A stretch of 64,000 bases of DNA from Actinomadura sp. HBU206391 (GCF_014323665.1 NZ_JABVEB010000012.1:25648-89647); one strand, 5' to 3'. Positions 43,557-51,512 are shown, counted from the stretch's first letter. Notes: generated from the sequence alone by a model not told the origin. Numbers and translations: made by a program.

Positions 43557-44149
43557 TGGGCCTGTCCGTCTGCGTGTTCTGTGCCTCCAGTAGCCGGATC
43601 GACGAGCGGTATCTCGAGCTGGCCGCCGAGGTCGGCGCCGAGCTGGCCCGCCGCGGTCACACGCTGGTCAGCGGCGGCGCCAAGGTGTCGTGCATGGGCG
43701 CGGTGGCCCGCGCCGCCCGGGCCGGTGGCGCCCACACCGTGGGCGTCATCCCCGAGAACCTGGTGAGCGTCGAGATCTCCGACGAGGACAGCGACGAGCT
43801 GATCGTCACCGCGGACATGCGCTCCCGCAAGGCGGAGATGGATCGTCGCTCGGACGCTTTTCTGGTGCTGCCCGGTGGTCTCGGCACGCTGGAGGAGCTG
43901 TTCGAGATCTGGACCGCGCGGGTGCTCGGCGTGCACGACAGGCCGCTCGTCATCCTTGATCCGTACAAGTTGTTCGAGCCGCTCCGCGACCTCATGACGC
44001 ACCTGCTGGAAGAGGGTTTCAATCGACCGAAGGTGTTCGACGCGGTCGGCTGGACCGCCTCGGTTCCGGAGGCATTCGACCTGCTGGCGAAGGCGCAGGT
44101 ACCGATCCAGCCGACGGCCGAGGACTACGCCGAATCAGAGACCAGCTGA
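43556..44149 (+). CDS. LOG-family (TIGR00730) Rossmann-fold protein, second copy
   Basis: The 197-residue protein is the classical LOG length: SVCVFCASSSRIDERY, SGGAKVSCMGAVARAAR, MRSRKAEMDRRSDAFLVL and PGGLGTLEELFEIWT. The usual second Gly of GGGxxGLMG is changed (GGAKVSCMG). Its ATG overlaps the stop of the first copy. The two are only distantly alike, so they are old paralogues, perhaps forming a hetero-oligomer. A perfect hairpin follows the stop. Confidence 0.9.
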   Translation: MGLSVCVFCASSSRIDERYLELAAEVGAELARRGHTLVSGGAKVSCMGAVARAARAGGAHTVGVIPENLVSVEISDEDSDELIVTADMRSRKAEMDRRSDAFLVLPGGLGTLEELFEIWTARVLGVHDRPLVILDPYKLFEPLRDLMTHLLEEGFNRPKVFDAVGWTASVPEAFDLLAKAQVPIQPTAEDYAESETS

Positions 44150-44179
44150 TCGGAAAGGTGGGAGCGCTCACCTTTCCGA
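44150..44179 (+). terminator. 11-bp perfect hairpin after the LOG pair
   Basis: TCGGAAAGGTG / CACCTTTCCGA with an 8-nt loop starts directly after the TGA at 44147-44149. No T tract. Confidence 0.65.
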
Positions 44180-44569
44180 GGGCGGCTTTGCGTCCTTATT
44201 TTACCGCTGTCGATGGCGGTTCGCGCTGTTCGTGACTGGAAATGCGACTGGCCACAAAATTGCACTGACCGTAAAATGTAGGCCAATTTTTCGGCTGTCC
44301 CGGCCAAATAGCAGCGCTCTCATGGAATGGACCGATGTACCCTGCGGCCGGTCTTCCTCATGCGAAAAATCCCTGCAAAACCGTACATATCGGGTTTCGC
44401 CGATCATGCGGCCGGGGATTGGCAATGTATCCCACATGTGTCATGTAATGGATGCATAGTGGTCCTTACAGGGTCTGAACGCCTCTTTCGGGAGGCCCGC
44501 GAACGCGACCCTGTCATAAGAATCCGATGCTCGACCTGCGCGGGCTCGAATTCCTAAGGAGGAAGGTCC
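44180..44569 (+). other. AT-richer 390-bp intergenic region
   Basis: No gene is convincing here on either strand; the short frames lack ribosome sites and family-like sequence. The DNA is less GC-rich than its surroundings. It holds a nested inverted repeat (44468-44514) and the strong ribosome site AAGGAGGAAGG just before the gene at 44570, so it probably carries that gene's promoter and a long leader. Confidence 0.6.
44468..44514 (+). promoter_or_regulatory. Nested inverted repeats in the leader of the Gln-x repeat gene
   Basis: ACAGGGT (44468-44474) pairs with ACCCTGT (44508-44514), and inside it GCCTC (44481-44485) pairs with GAGGC (44492-44496). In RNA this gives a two-tier stem-loop about 55 nt before the ATG. 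It could be an operator or a leader RNA structure. Confidence 0.35.
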
Positions 44570-45319
44570 ATGGGAATTCTCAGGCGCATGGCGGTCGTCA
44601 CTTCCGGACTTGTTTTCGCCGGAGCGACTGCCCTGGTGATGGACCCGGCCCTTGCGGTGACCTCGGCCGGCTCAGAGGCCATGATCGCTGCATCTCATGA
44701 CACGACAGCGGGAAGACTGGTGCAGCCCCCGCCCGGACCGCGGGAGCGAGAGAGACAACGCCAACTGCAGCGTCAGCGGCAGGCTCAGGAGCGGATGCAG
44801 CGGCAGTCGCAGCGTCAGCGGCAGGCCCAGGACCAGTTCCAGCGTCAGCGTCAGGCTCAGGAGCAGTCGCAGCGTCAGCGGCAGGCCCAGGAGCAGGCTC
44901 AGCGGCAGGCCCAGGACCAGTTCCAGCGTCAGCGTCAGGCTCAGGAGCAGTCGCAGCGGCAGCGGCAGGCCCAGGAGCAGGCTCAGCGGCAGGCCCAGGA
45001 CCAGTTCCAGCGTCAGCGTCAGGCTCAGGAGCAGTCGCAGCGGCAGCGGCAGGCCCAGGAGCAGGCTCAGCGGCAGGCCCAGGACCAGTTCCAGCGGCAG
45101 CGGCAGGCTCAGGAGCAGTTCCAGCGTCAGGAGCAGGCTCAGCGGCAGGCCCAGGACCAGATGCAGCGGCAGCGGCAGGCCCAGGAGCAGACGCAGCGAC
45201 AGGAACAGTCCCAGCGCCAGGAGCAGGCTCAGCGGCAGGAGCAGCAGCAGCGCCAGGAGCAGGCTCAGCGGCAGGAGCAGTCCCAGCAACAGTCTCAGGA
45301 GCAGGGAGAAGGTTTCTGA
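44570..45319 (+). CDS. Secreted low-complexity protein of alternating Gln-x dipeptides
   Basis: The 249-residue product has a signal peptide (RRMAVVTSGLVFAGATALV, likely cut after ALA29), a short linker and then, from about residue 76 to 245, a strict alternation in which every second residue is Gln. The other residues are Arg, Ala, Glu/Asp, with some Ser, Phe or Met. The core is a 28-residue unit, present three times identically in protein: QAQDQFQRQR, QAQEQSQRQR, QAQEQAQR. There are no Cys and no other domain. Strict alternation favours beta-strands with an all-Gln face over a coiled coil. AAGGAGGAAGG precedes the ATG. No family recognised. Confidence 0.75.
   Translation: MGILRRMAVVTSGLVFAGATALVMDPALAVTSAGSEAMIAASHDTTAGRLVQPPPGPRERERQRQLQRQRQAQERMQRQSQRQRQAQDQFQRQRQAQEQSQRQRQAQEQAQRQAQDQFQRQRQAQEQSQRQRQAQEQAQRQAQDQFQRQRQAQEQSQRQRQAQEQAQRQAQDQFQRQRQAQEQFQRQEQAQRQAQDQMQRQRQAQEQTQRQEQSQRQEQAQRQEQQQRQEQAQRQEQSQQQSQEQGEGF
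44822..45073 (+). repeat. 84-bp tandem repeat x3 in the Gln-x gene
   Basis: Three units of 84 bp start at 44822, 44906 and 44990, each beginning CAGGCCCAGGACCAG, nearly identical in DNA; a shorter, diverged fourth starts at 45074. Confidence 0.9.
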
Positions 45320-45370
45320 CGACCGGTGAGCGCACCGGATCAACGAACGCAGATGTGAACGCAGGATGAT

Positions 45371-45402
45371 CGGGGCCTCGCACCGGCTGGTGCGAGGCCC
45401 CG
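45371..45402. terminator. 14-bp perfect hairpin between convergent genes
   Basis: CGGGGCCTCGCACC and GGTGCGAGGCCCCG flank a GGCT loop. It lies 50 bp after the Gln-x gene and directly after the DHPS-like gene on the other strand, so it can serve both. Confidence 0.8.
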
Positions 45403-45407
45403 TCGAT

Positions 45408-46046
45408 TCAGACGAGGCCGCGGCGCGACACGGTGGGCGGGCGCTTGCCCTTGATCGATGCGATCATGTCCAGCGCCTCTCGCGTCACCGCCACGTCCTG
45501 CGCCGGGACTCGGAACACCTTGGCCCCCACCCAGCCGTACACCGCCGCGGTAGCCAGTACCGCCGGGTCGGCGGTCATGGCCGCTGGGGCGGCGTTGCGG
45601 CCCCCTGTCGCGGGGGTGCTCAGGTCGCCGGAGGGCGTACTCGCGGGCGTGACGAGGACCGTGTGGCCGGTCCGTACCACTTCTTCAGCGTCGGCGACCG
45701 ATTTAACGTCGACGAGCAGACCGTCCGCCCTTACCCCTTGCGAAATCGCGTGGGCCGGTTCGGAGCAGACCAGACCCGTGCCCGTCACGGCGGCCACCGC
45801 GGTCAGATGGTCGCCTACGAGCAACGCGGCGCCGGCCTCTGCGCATGCGTACGCGATCACGGGCGTCGGCGCCGCCACGGCGATCACGAGCCCGGGACGG
45901 TCGGCGCGGATGCGGGTGAGAAGCTCTGGGTCGGGCGTCACTTCGGCGATCTGGGCGGATTCGGGGATCGCATCGGCATCCGCGTCGGCGACATAGATGA
46001 CGAAATCGCTGATACTGAACGCATGGGACGCTAGCCGCAACTCCAT
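45408..46046 (-). CDS. Dihydropteroate synthase-like protein, catalytically eroded
   Basis: The 212-residue product ends like a DHPS (ATAAVYGWVGAKVFRVPAQD, REALDMIASIKGKRPPTVSR) and its middle aligns with the TIM-barrel strands, but it is about 70 residues short. The first-strand signature VNxTPDSFSDGG is replaced by IYVADADADAIPES, and the pterin-binding Asp/Lys motifs are not seen. Actinobacteria often carry a second folP-like gene here between LOG genes and a DivIVA gene; this copy is more degraded than usual. It probably has a non-catalytic role or is decaying. Start ATG 46046 (MELRLASH). Confidence 0.7.
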   Translation of the reverse strand: MELRLASHAFSISDFVIYVADADADAIPESAQIAEVTPDPELLTRIRADRPGLVIAVAAPTPVIAYACAEAGAALLVGDHLTAVAAVTGTGLVCSEPAHAISQGVRADGLLVDVKSVADAEEVVRTGHTVLVTPASTPSGDLSTPATGGRNAAPAAMTADPAVLATAAVYGWVGAKVFRVPAQDVAVTREALDMIASIKGKRPPTVSRRGLV

Positions 46047-46133
46047 GTCTCCGATCGTGGCACGATCGTCGCGCCGGGGCGTACGGAGGAGTCCGGCGTG
46101 GTGTGCACCGGCGCATGAGTTAGGAGTCTGATC

Positions 46134-46613
46134 GTGGTTCTCGCCGTCGCACTGGCGTGCATGGCCGTAGTCGCCGCGGTGATCGTGCTGGCCATGGGGA
46201 AGGGCGGCGAGCTGGCCGAGGCCCACCCCGACCACCCGCCGCTCGTGCTGCCGGGCCACCATCGGGTCACCGGGACCGATGCGGCGTTGCTGAGCCTGCC
46301 CATGGGCGTTTGGGGTTATCACATCGGCATCACCGACGCGGCGCTGGACCAGCTCGCCTACGCGCTCACGCAGCGGGACACACGCATCGCCGTCCTCGAG
46401 CAGCAGCTCGAACAGCTGCGGCTACGGCAGTCAGGTGCTGTGGAGGAACCGATCCAGTGGAACGGGGATCGAGAACCGCAGAACACCTGGAGCCCGCCGC
46501 CCGGTGAGCTGCCCTCGTGGTCGGCCCCTGAACTGCCGGCCGGGCCGGAGGTGCCTGAGAAGGCGGCATCGGAGGACGGCGCAGAGGCGGACGACCAGCG
46601 GTGGGACCGTTGA
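46134..46613 (+). CDS. DivIVA-domain membrane protein
   Basis: The 159-residue protein has one N-terminal membrane helix (VLAVALACMAVVAAVIVLAM), a short DivIVA-like coiled segment (GITDAALDQLAYALTQRDTR then IAVLEQQLEQLRLRQ) and an acidic, Pro-rich tail. The GTG start has AGGAG upstream. It overlaps the SRPBCC gene by 13 bp and belongs to the DivIVA-SRPBCC-tag row found in many actinomycetes. A role at the membrane or septum is possible. Confidence 0.8.
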   Translation: MVLAVALACMAVVAAVIVLAMGKGGELAEAHPDHPPLVLPGHHRVTGTDAALLSLPMGVWGYHIGITDAALDQLAYALTQRDTRIAVLEQQLEQLRLRQSGAVEEPIQWNGDREPQNTWSPPPGELPSWSAPELPAGPEVPEKAASEDGAEADDQRWDR

Positions 46614-47038
46614 GCCGGGTCCTCGCGCGTGTCGGCGAAGGGGTCGATGCCTCCGCCGAACGGACCTTCGAGGTGCTGACGGACTGGGATCGGCATGGTG
46701 AGTGGATGCCGTTCACGACCGCGCGCGGAGGTCATGAGGTCGGGGCCACGCTGGAAGGGCGGACGGGCATCGGCCCGATCGGCTTCCTCGACACGATGGT
46801 CATCACGGAGTGGCGGGCGGGACGTCGGGTGGCCGTACGCCACACCGGTCGACTGGTCCGCGGAGAGGCATGGTTCGAGACCATCCCGCTGCCGGATGGC
46901 GGGTGCACGATCGTGTGGGCGGAACTGCTCGATCTTCCGCTCGGGCCGCTCGGCCGGGTCGGCTGGGTCTTCGTCGGGCCGGTCGCCCGTACGTTCATGC
47001 GGCTCGGACTCCGGCGCCTGGGGAGGCTTGCCTCTTGA
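46601..47038 (+). CDS. SRPBCC-family (polyketide cyclase/START-like) protein
   Basis: The 145-residue protein has the SRPBCC pattern: VDASAERTFEVLTDWDRHGEW, a central GPIGFLDTMVITEW, VRHTGRLVRGEAWFE and the long C-terminal helix GPVARTFMRLGLRRLGRLA. It would bind a hydrophobic ligand in the cytoplasm; the ligand is unknown. Its GTG start lies inside the DivIVA gene and its stop overlaps the TTG of tag (TTGA), so the three genes are coupled. Confidence 0.85.
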   Translation: MGPLSRVLARVGEGVDASAERTFEVLTDWDRHGEWMPFTTARGGHEVGATLEGRTGIGPIGFLDTMVITEWRAGRRVAVRHTGRLVRGEAWFETIPLPDGGCTIVWAELLDLPLGPLGRVGWVFVGPVARTFMRLGLRRLGRLAS

Positions 47039-47610
47039 CCGCGGTGACCGGGCCGGACGGGCTCCCGCGCTGCCCCTGGGGGGTCTCCACGCCCGACTAC
47101 GTGATCTACCACGACGAAGAGTGGGGACGCCCGATCCGCGACGACCAGGGTGTGTACGAGCGGCTGTGCCTGGAGGCGTTCCAGTCCGGGCTGTCCTGGC
47201 TGACGATCCTCCGTAAGCGCGAGGGATTCCGGGCCGCGTTCGCCGGGTTCGATCTGGAGAAGGTCGCAGGCTTCGGCCCGGACGACGTCGAGCGGCTGCT
47301 GTCGGATCCCGCGATCGTCCGTAACCGCGCCAAGATCGAGGCGGCGATCGCCAACGCGCGGGCGGCACTGGAACTGCCCGAGGGGCTGGCCGCGGTGGCC
47401 TGGCGCCATGCCGATCCGGCGGCCCCGGTGCCACGCACCTCCGCGGACGTGCCGGCGTCCACGCCCGGCTCCAAGGCGCTGGCCAAGGAGCTGAAGAAGC
47501 GCGGATTCCGGTTCGTCGGCCCGACGACGGCGTACGCGCTCATGCAGGCGTGCGGTCTGGTGGACGATCATCTTGAGGCGTGCTTCCGCCGCGGCGCCTA
47601 CCTTCGTTGA
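47035..47610 (+). CDS. tag: DNA-3-methyladenine glycosylase I
   Basis: The 191-residue base-excision repair enzyme removes 3-methyladenine from alkylated DNA. The zinc-binding residues are in RCPWG, YHDEEWG and HLEACFR; the helix-hairpin region and the line LCLEAFQSGLSWLTILRKRE are intact. TTG 47035 is chosen because GGGGAGG lies 7 nt before it and it overlaps the previous stop; GTG 47044 is the alternative. Confidence 0.95.
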   Translation: MTAVTGPDGLPRCPWGVSTPDYVIYHDEEWGRPIRDDQGVYERLCLEAFQSGLSWLTILRKREGFRAAFAGFDLEKVAGFGPDDVERLLSDPAIVRNRAKIEAAIANARAALELPEGLAAVAWRHADPAAPVPRTSADVPASTPGSKALAKELKKRGFRFVGPTTAYALMQACGLVDDHLEACFRRGAYLR

Positions 47611-47632
47611 CGGTGTCGGGGTTGGGTGTCTG

Positions 47633-47696
47633 GGCGTCGAAGGATGTCGGCGTCGAAGGATGTCGGCGTCGAAGGGTGTCGGCGTCGAGGGGTGTC
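47633..47696. repeat. 16-bp tandem repeat x4 between convergent genes
   Basis: Units GGCGTCGAAGGATGTC at 47633 and 47649, and near-copies at 47665 and 47681. They fill the gap between tag and the PaaG-like gene; the last overlaps the latter's stop codon by 2 bp. Confidence 0.9.
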
Positions 47697-48483
47697 AGCG
47701 GCCCTGGAAGATCGGTTGCTCCTTTTTGAGGAAGCTGGCCGTGGCGTTCTGGTGGTCTGACGTCTTCGCGCAGAGGTCCTGAAGTTCGGCCTCCTTCTCC
47801 AGTGCGGAGGGGAGGTCGTGCGTCGCCGCGTGGTCGAGCGCCTGCTTGACGGCGTGATAGGCGGTCGTGGGGCCGGCCGCGAGCCTGATCGCGAGGGCGC
47901 GTACGGCCGACTCCAGCTCGTCACCGGGAACCACCTGGGTGACCAGGCCCAGCTCCAGGGCCCGGTCGGCCCTGACCGGGTCGCCCAGCATGAGCAACTC
48001 GGCGGCCTTGGCGCGGCCGACCAGGCGCTGCAGAGTCCAGGACATGCCGCTGTCCGGAGCAAGCCCGATCTTGGTGAAGGCGGTGGCGAACGACGCCTTC
48101 TCCGCGGCCACCCGCAGGTCGCAGGCGAACGCCAGCGACGCGCCGGCGCCGGCCGCGACCCCGTTGACAGCGGCGATCACCGGCTTGGGCATCTCGGCGA
48201 TGGTCCGCACGATCGGGTTGTAATGATCCTTCACGGTGTCGGCAAGACCACGCCCCGCCTCCAGATTCTCGGCGTGCTCGCGCAGGTCCTGCCCGGCGCA
48301 GAAGGCCCGTCCGGATCCCGTGAGCACCATCGACCGTGCCGCGTCGTCGCCGGCCGCTCGCGTCACGGCCTCCCGCAGGGCCACCTTCATCTCCACGGTC
48401 AGCGAGTTCATCGCGTCCGGGCGATTGAGTGTGATCGTCGCAACACCTTCGGACACGTCGTACAGCACGGTCTGGGACATCAT
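47695..48483 (-). CDS. PaaG-like enoyl-CoA hydratase/isomerase
   Basis: The crotonase of about 262 residues has oxyanion-hole loops GSGRAFCAGQDLREH and VNGVAAGAGASLAFACDLRV, and FTKIGLAPDSGMSWTLQRLV, where the Asp replaces the hydratase Glu as in PaaG isomerases. PaaG interconverts epoxide and oxepin CoA esters in phenylacetate degradation. A paaX gene lies upstream, but the other paa genes are not in the window, so the substrate may differ. Two ATGs (48483, 48480) follow AAAGGA; spacing favours the second slightly. Confidence 0.88.
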   Translation of the reverse strand: MMSQTVLYDVSEGVATITLNRPDAMNSLTVEMKVALREAVTRAAGDDAARSMVLTGSGRAFCAGQDLREHAENLEAGRGLADTVKDHYNPIVRTIAEMPKPVIAAVNGVAAGAGASLAFACDLRVAAEKASFATAFTKIGLAPDSGMSWTLQRLVGRAKAAELLMLGDPVRADRALELGLVTQVVPGDELESAVRALAIRLAAGPTTAYHAVKQALDHAATHDLPSALEKEAELQDLCAKTSDHQNATASFLKKEQPIFQGR

Positions 48484-48534
48484 CGTCCTTTCAGTCAGCA
48501 GGTCCTGCCGCCGGGCGGCGCGAACGACTGCAGA

Positions 48535-49410
48535 TCACGCCGGAGAGGGGACCCGCAGACAACGATCGACGAAACGGGACGCCCCGGGCAAGAGGCGCGC
48601 CGCTTCGGCGTCGAAGAATCGCGCCGCTTCGAAGCCGGGCCAGTCGGGCGGGAGCAGGCCTGATGGCAGGCCGGGGTCACGGAACAGGAACTTGCGCCAC
48701 TCGTGCACCAGCCGGCTGCGGACCGCGAAGGCGTGTTCGTCGGCTGTTTCGTTGCCCGCTTGGATGGGTGCGTCCTCGGTGGCGGGCGGCCCGTCGACAA
48801 GATCCGCGCCACCGAGGTTCGGGGCTGCGGAGCCGTCCCCGGACTCGCCTCCGGTGAGCTCCCGCGTCTCGGCGAGCCACCGTTCGTACGCCCGGGCCAG
48901 CCCGTCGAGGTCCCAGCCCCGGGCCACCAGCCCATGAACGTCGCCGTCGTAGGTCGACCGGAACCGCTCCGCCCGCACCTGCTCGGCGTCCAGCAGGGGA
49001 TCGAGTTCGGGCGAGGGTCGGGGGCCGATCCAGGTGTTCTCCCCTAGCGGAGCGTAGCCGAGATAGCCCAGCCCGGCGGTCAGCCGCTCGCGCCGCGCCC
49101 GGTCGCGAACCCTTTCGATGACCAGCACCTGCCAGTGTCCGTCCCACGGAGCCAGGTCGCGATAGATCCGGTGCGCGGCCTCGTCCAGGCGCCGCACGGC
49201 CCGTGGCGTGAGGGCGTAGGCGGGCCCGGCGGGCAGTCGCACCGGCTCGAGCCAGCCCTGCCGGACCATGCGAGATACCGCTGTGCGCACGGCCGGAGCG
49301 GCGATGTCGAGCGCCGCCAAAAGCCTGACCAGCGAGGCGATCGTCGCCTTGCCACCCCGATCACGCAGATGGTCACCGTAGAGGTCGAAGAGGGCCGAAC
49401 GCGCATCCAT
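48535..49410 (-). CDS. paaX: PaaX-family transcriptional repressor
   Basis: The 291-residue protein has an N-terminal winged helix (LRDRGGKATIASLVRLLAAL, AVRTAVSRMVRQGWLEPVR), the central PaaX lines WDGHWQVLVIERVRDRARRE and LGYLGYAPLGENTWIGPRPS, and the C-terminal helical domain. An acidic insertion near 195-220 (GGESGDGSAAPNLGG) is unusual. PaaX represses phenylacetate genes and is released by phenylacetyl-CoA. It probably controls the PaaG-like gene 51 bp downstream. No clear operator was found. Confidence 0.9.
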   Translation of the reverse strand: MDARSALFDLYGDHLRDRGGKATIASLVRLLAALDIAAPAVRTAVSRMVRQGWLEPVRLPAGPAYALTPRAVRRLDEAAHRIYRDLAPWDGHWQVLVIERVRDRARRERLTAGLGYLGYAPLGENTWIGPRPSPELDPLLDAEQVRAERFRSTYDGDVHGLVARGWDLDGLARAYERWLAETRELTGGESGDGSAAPNLGGADLVDGPPATEDAPIQAGNETADEHAFAVRSRLVHEWRKFLFRDPGLPSGLLPPDWPGFEAARFFDAEAARLLPGASRFVDRCLRVPSPA

Positions 49411-49568
49411 GGGTCGCCAGTCTGCCGATCTGGACGCTGATCGTTACCACTTCGCGCCCGGAAGACGAGATAATGAATCCTTACTGATGACGTGGATGCG
49501 AGAGGCGGCCACGCGGCCGAAGGTGTCCGAAGGCCCCACGCGGCCCTAGGCAGGAAGGGGATGCACGC

Positions 49569-49736
49569 ATGGCGGCGATGAAGCCGCGGACAGGCGACGG
49601 TCCGCTCGAAGTGACCAAGGAGGGACGCGGAATCGTCATGCGTGTCCCACTGGAGGGTGGCGGACGCCTCGTCGTCGAGCTTTCGGCCGACGAGGCCAGT
49701 GAGCTCGGTGACGCGCTCAAGAACGTCGTGGGCTGA
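49569..49736 (+). CDS. DUF3117 small protein, 55 residues
   Basis: The product (MAAMKPRTGDGPLEVTKEGR, GIVMRVPLEGGGRLVVELSA, DEASELGDALKNVVG) matches the conserved actinobacterial DUF3117 protein over its full length. GGAAGGGG lies upstream of the ATG. GATAAT at 49469-49474 may be its -10 element. A perfect hairpin follows 31 bp after the stop. Function unknown; near-invariance in the family suggests a basic cellular role. Confidence 0.9.
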   Translation: MAAMKPRTGDGPLEVTKEGRGIVMRVPLEGGGRLVVELSADEASELGDALKNVVG

Positions 49737-49767
49737 GAGCCCGTCGACCCCCTGAAATATCGGTGAC

Positions 49768-49792
49768 GGTCCCGGCGGCTACCGCCGGGACC
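49768..49792 (+). terminator. 11-bp perfect hairpin after the DUF3117 gene
   Basis: GGTCCCGGCGG-CTA-CCGCCGGGACC, a perfect stem with a triloop, between DUF3117 and pepA. Confidence 0.7.
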
Positions 49793-49829
49793 ATCGCCGT
49801 TTCTGATCGTGTTCAAGAGGAAGATCACC

Positions 49830-51482
49830 ATGCCCGTCGAGACCCAGCTTCGCGCGGTCGAGGGATCCGTACGTCAGGCGGCACTGGCCGCCGGCGCAGT
49901 AGTGCTCGCCGTCCCGGTCAAGCCGGGACCAGAGGCGGACACGGCCGAGTTGGCCGACCTCCTCACCGTCGAGACCGGCCAGTCGCTGGCCTACCACGAG
50001 GCGACCGGAGATCCCGGCGAGGTGATCTCGGTGCCGCTCAGGTTCCCGGGCGAGCCTCTGCCGCGCGGTGACGACGCCGAACAGACCCGAGCCGAACAGA
50101 CCCGAGCCGAACAGGCCGGATCCGCGCGGACCGGACCTGGACAGAGCGGCGCCCGGCGGGCCGAGAACGAGACCGGTGGCCGCATGGGCGAGCTGCTGCT
50201 TTACGGAGTGGGCGACGCCTCGCCGTCCGCGCTGCGCCGAGCCGGAGCCGCGCTGACCCGCCGCTGTAAGGGCCGCGCCACGGTGGTCGTCGAGGCGCCC
50301 GAGGGCGATCTCTCCGCCTTCGTGGAGGGGGCGCTGCTGGCGGCCTATGACTTCCGGGCCGGCGAGCCCCGGAAGAAGGGGCCGGTCGGCACGATTCTGG
50401 TCTCCGGGGCGGTCGCGGGCCCGCCGTCCGCGGGTGCGGGCAGCCCGCTTCAGGATGCCGGTGACAGCGCCGAGAAGGCCGTCGCCCGCGGGGCGGCCAT
50501 CGCCGGTGCGACCGCGCTGGCCCGCGACCTGACGAACACGCCGTCCGTGGACAAGAGCCCGGCCTGGCTGGCCGACCGGGCACAGGAGATCGCGGCCGAG
50601 TCCGGCCTCACCGTACGGATCCGCGATGAAGAGGATCTGCGCACCGAGGGCTTCGGCGGGCTGATCGCCGTGGGTGCGGGCTCGCCCCGCCCGCCGAGGC
50701 TGATCGAGCTGTCGCATGAGCCGGAGGACCACACCGGCCACATCGTGCTGGTCGGCAAGGGCATCACCTTCGACACCGGCGGGCTGTCGCTGAAGCGGGG
50801 CGACAACATGAAGACGATGAAGACCGACATGGCCGGTGGAGCCGTGGTCATGGCGGTCATGAGCACGCTCCGCTCGCTCGGTGTACGCGTACGGGTCACC
50901 GGCCTGGTCGCCGCGGCCGAGAACATGCCGTCGGGCTCGGCCATGCGCCCGAGCGATGTGATCACGCACTACGGCGGCATCACCTCCGAGGTGCTCAACA
51001 CCGATGCGGAGGGCCGGCTGGTGCTCGCCGACGCGCTGGCGTACGCCGACGCGCGGCTAAACCCGGATCTGGTGGTCGACATCGCGACGCTCACGGGCGC
51101 GGCCAAGGTCGCGCTGGGCCTGCGGCAGGGTGCGCTCTTCGCCACCGACGACGAGCTCGCGGCCGCACTGGTGAACGCGGGAGAGGCGAGCGGTGAGCGG
51201 CTGTGGCGCATGCCGCTGGTCGAGGACTACCGGGAGGCCATCGACTCCGACGTCGCCGATGTGGCCAACATCGAGCGGCGCGGCTTCGGCGGTGGGTCGA
51301 TCATGGCCGCGCTCTTCCTGCGGGAGTTCGCCGGCAAGCGGCGCTGGGCGCACCTCGACGTGGCCGGGCCGGCCCGGGCGACCTCGGACGAGGGCGAGAT
51401 CTCCAAGGGCGCCACCGGCTTCGGCGTCCGCCTGCTGTTGCACTGGCTCGACTCCGCCCCCCGGGGCGTGATCTCGCCCTGA
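49830..51482 (+). CDS. pepA: Leucyl aminopeptidase, M17 family
   Basis: The 550-residue protein has the M17 catalytic domain in its C-terminal half: VLVGKGITFDTGGLSLKRG (metal-binding Lys and Asp) and the signature NTDAEGRLVLADAL, both intact. The N-terminal macro-like domain contains a Glu/Gln/Arg/Thr-rich linker (residues about 80-115) built on 15-bp tandem repeats. It releases N-terminal amino acids as a hexamer in the cytoplasm. ATG 49830 is preferred over GTG 49809 because AGAGGAAG lies 6 nt before it. A strong hairpin follows the stop. Confidence 0.94.
   Translation: MPVETQLRAVEGSVRQAALAAGAVVLAVPVKPGPEADTAELADLLTVETGQSLAYHEATGDPGEVISVPLRFPGEPLPRGDDAEQTRAEQTRAEQAGSARTGPGQSGARRAENETGGRMGELLLYGVGDASPSALRRAGAALTRRCKGRATVVVEAPEGDLSAFVEGALLAAYDFRAGEPRKKGPVGTILVSGAVAGPPSAGAGSPLQDAGDSAEKAVARGAAIAGATALARDLTNTPSVDKSPAWLADRAQEIAAESGLTVRIRDEEDLRTEGFGGLIAVGAGSPRPPRLIELSHEPEDHTGHIVLVGKGITFDTGGLSLKRGDNMKTMKTDMAGGAVVMAVMSTLRSLGVRVRVTGLVAAAENMPSGSAMRPSDVITHYGGITSEVLNTDAEGRLVLADALAYADARLNPDLVVDIATLTGAAKVALGLRQGALFATDDELAAALVNAGEASGERLWRMPLVEDYREAIDSDVADVANIERRGFGGGSIMAALFLREFAGKRRWAHLDVAGPARATSDEGEISKGATGFGVRLLLHWLDSAPRGVISP
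50076..50120 (+). repeat. 15-bp tandem repeat x3 in pepA (AEQTR)
   Basis: GCCGAACAGACCCGA at 50076 and 50091, and a diverged copy at 50106, in frame in the N-terminal linker of PepA. Confidence 0.9.
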
Positions 51483-51512
51483 CGCCGTACTGACACCGAC
51501 GACTCACTGACG

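Noticed and set aside
44822..45073. CRISPR-like spacing of repeats
   Set aside because: The repeats are contiguous and coding, with no unique spacers. The same holds for the 16-bp repeats at 47633. No cas genes are present.
44598..45383. Antisense frame of Pro/Ala repeats and a Leu-rich frame opposite the Gln-x gene
   Set aside because: They are mirror products of the CAG/CGG-rich repeat. Only the plus frame has a signal peptide and a ribosome site.
47695..49410. A phenylacetate degradation cluster
   Set aside because: Only a PaaG-like crotonase and a PaaX regulator are here; none of the oxygenase (paaABCDE), ligase or ring-opening genes is in the window.
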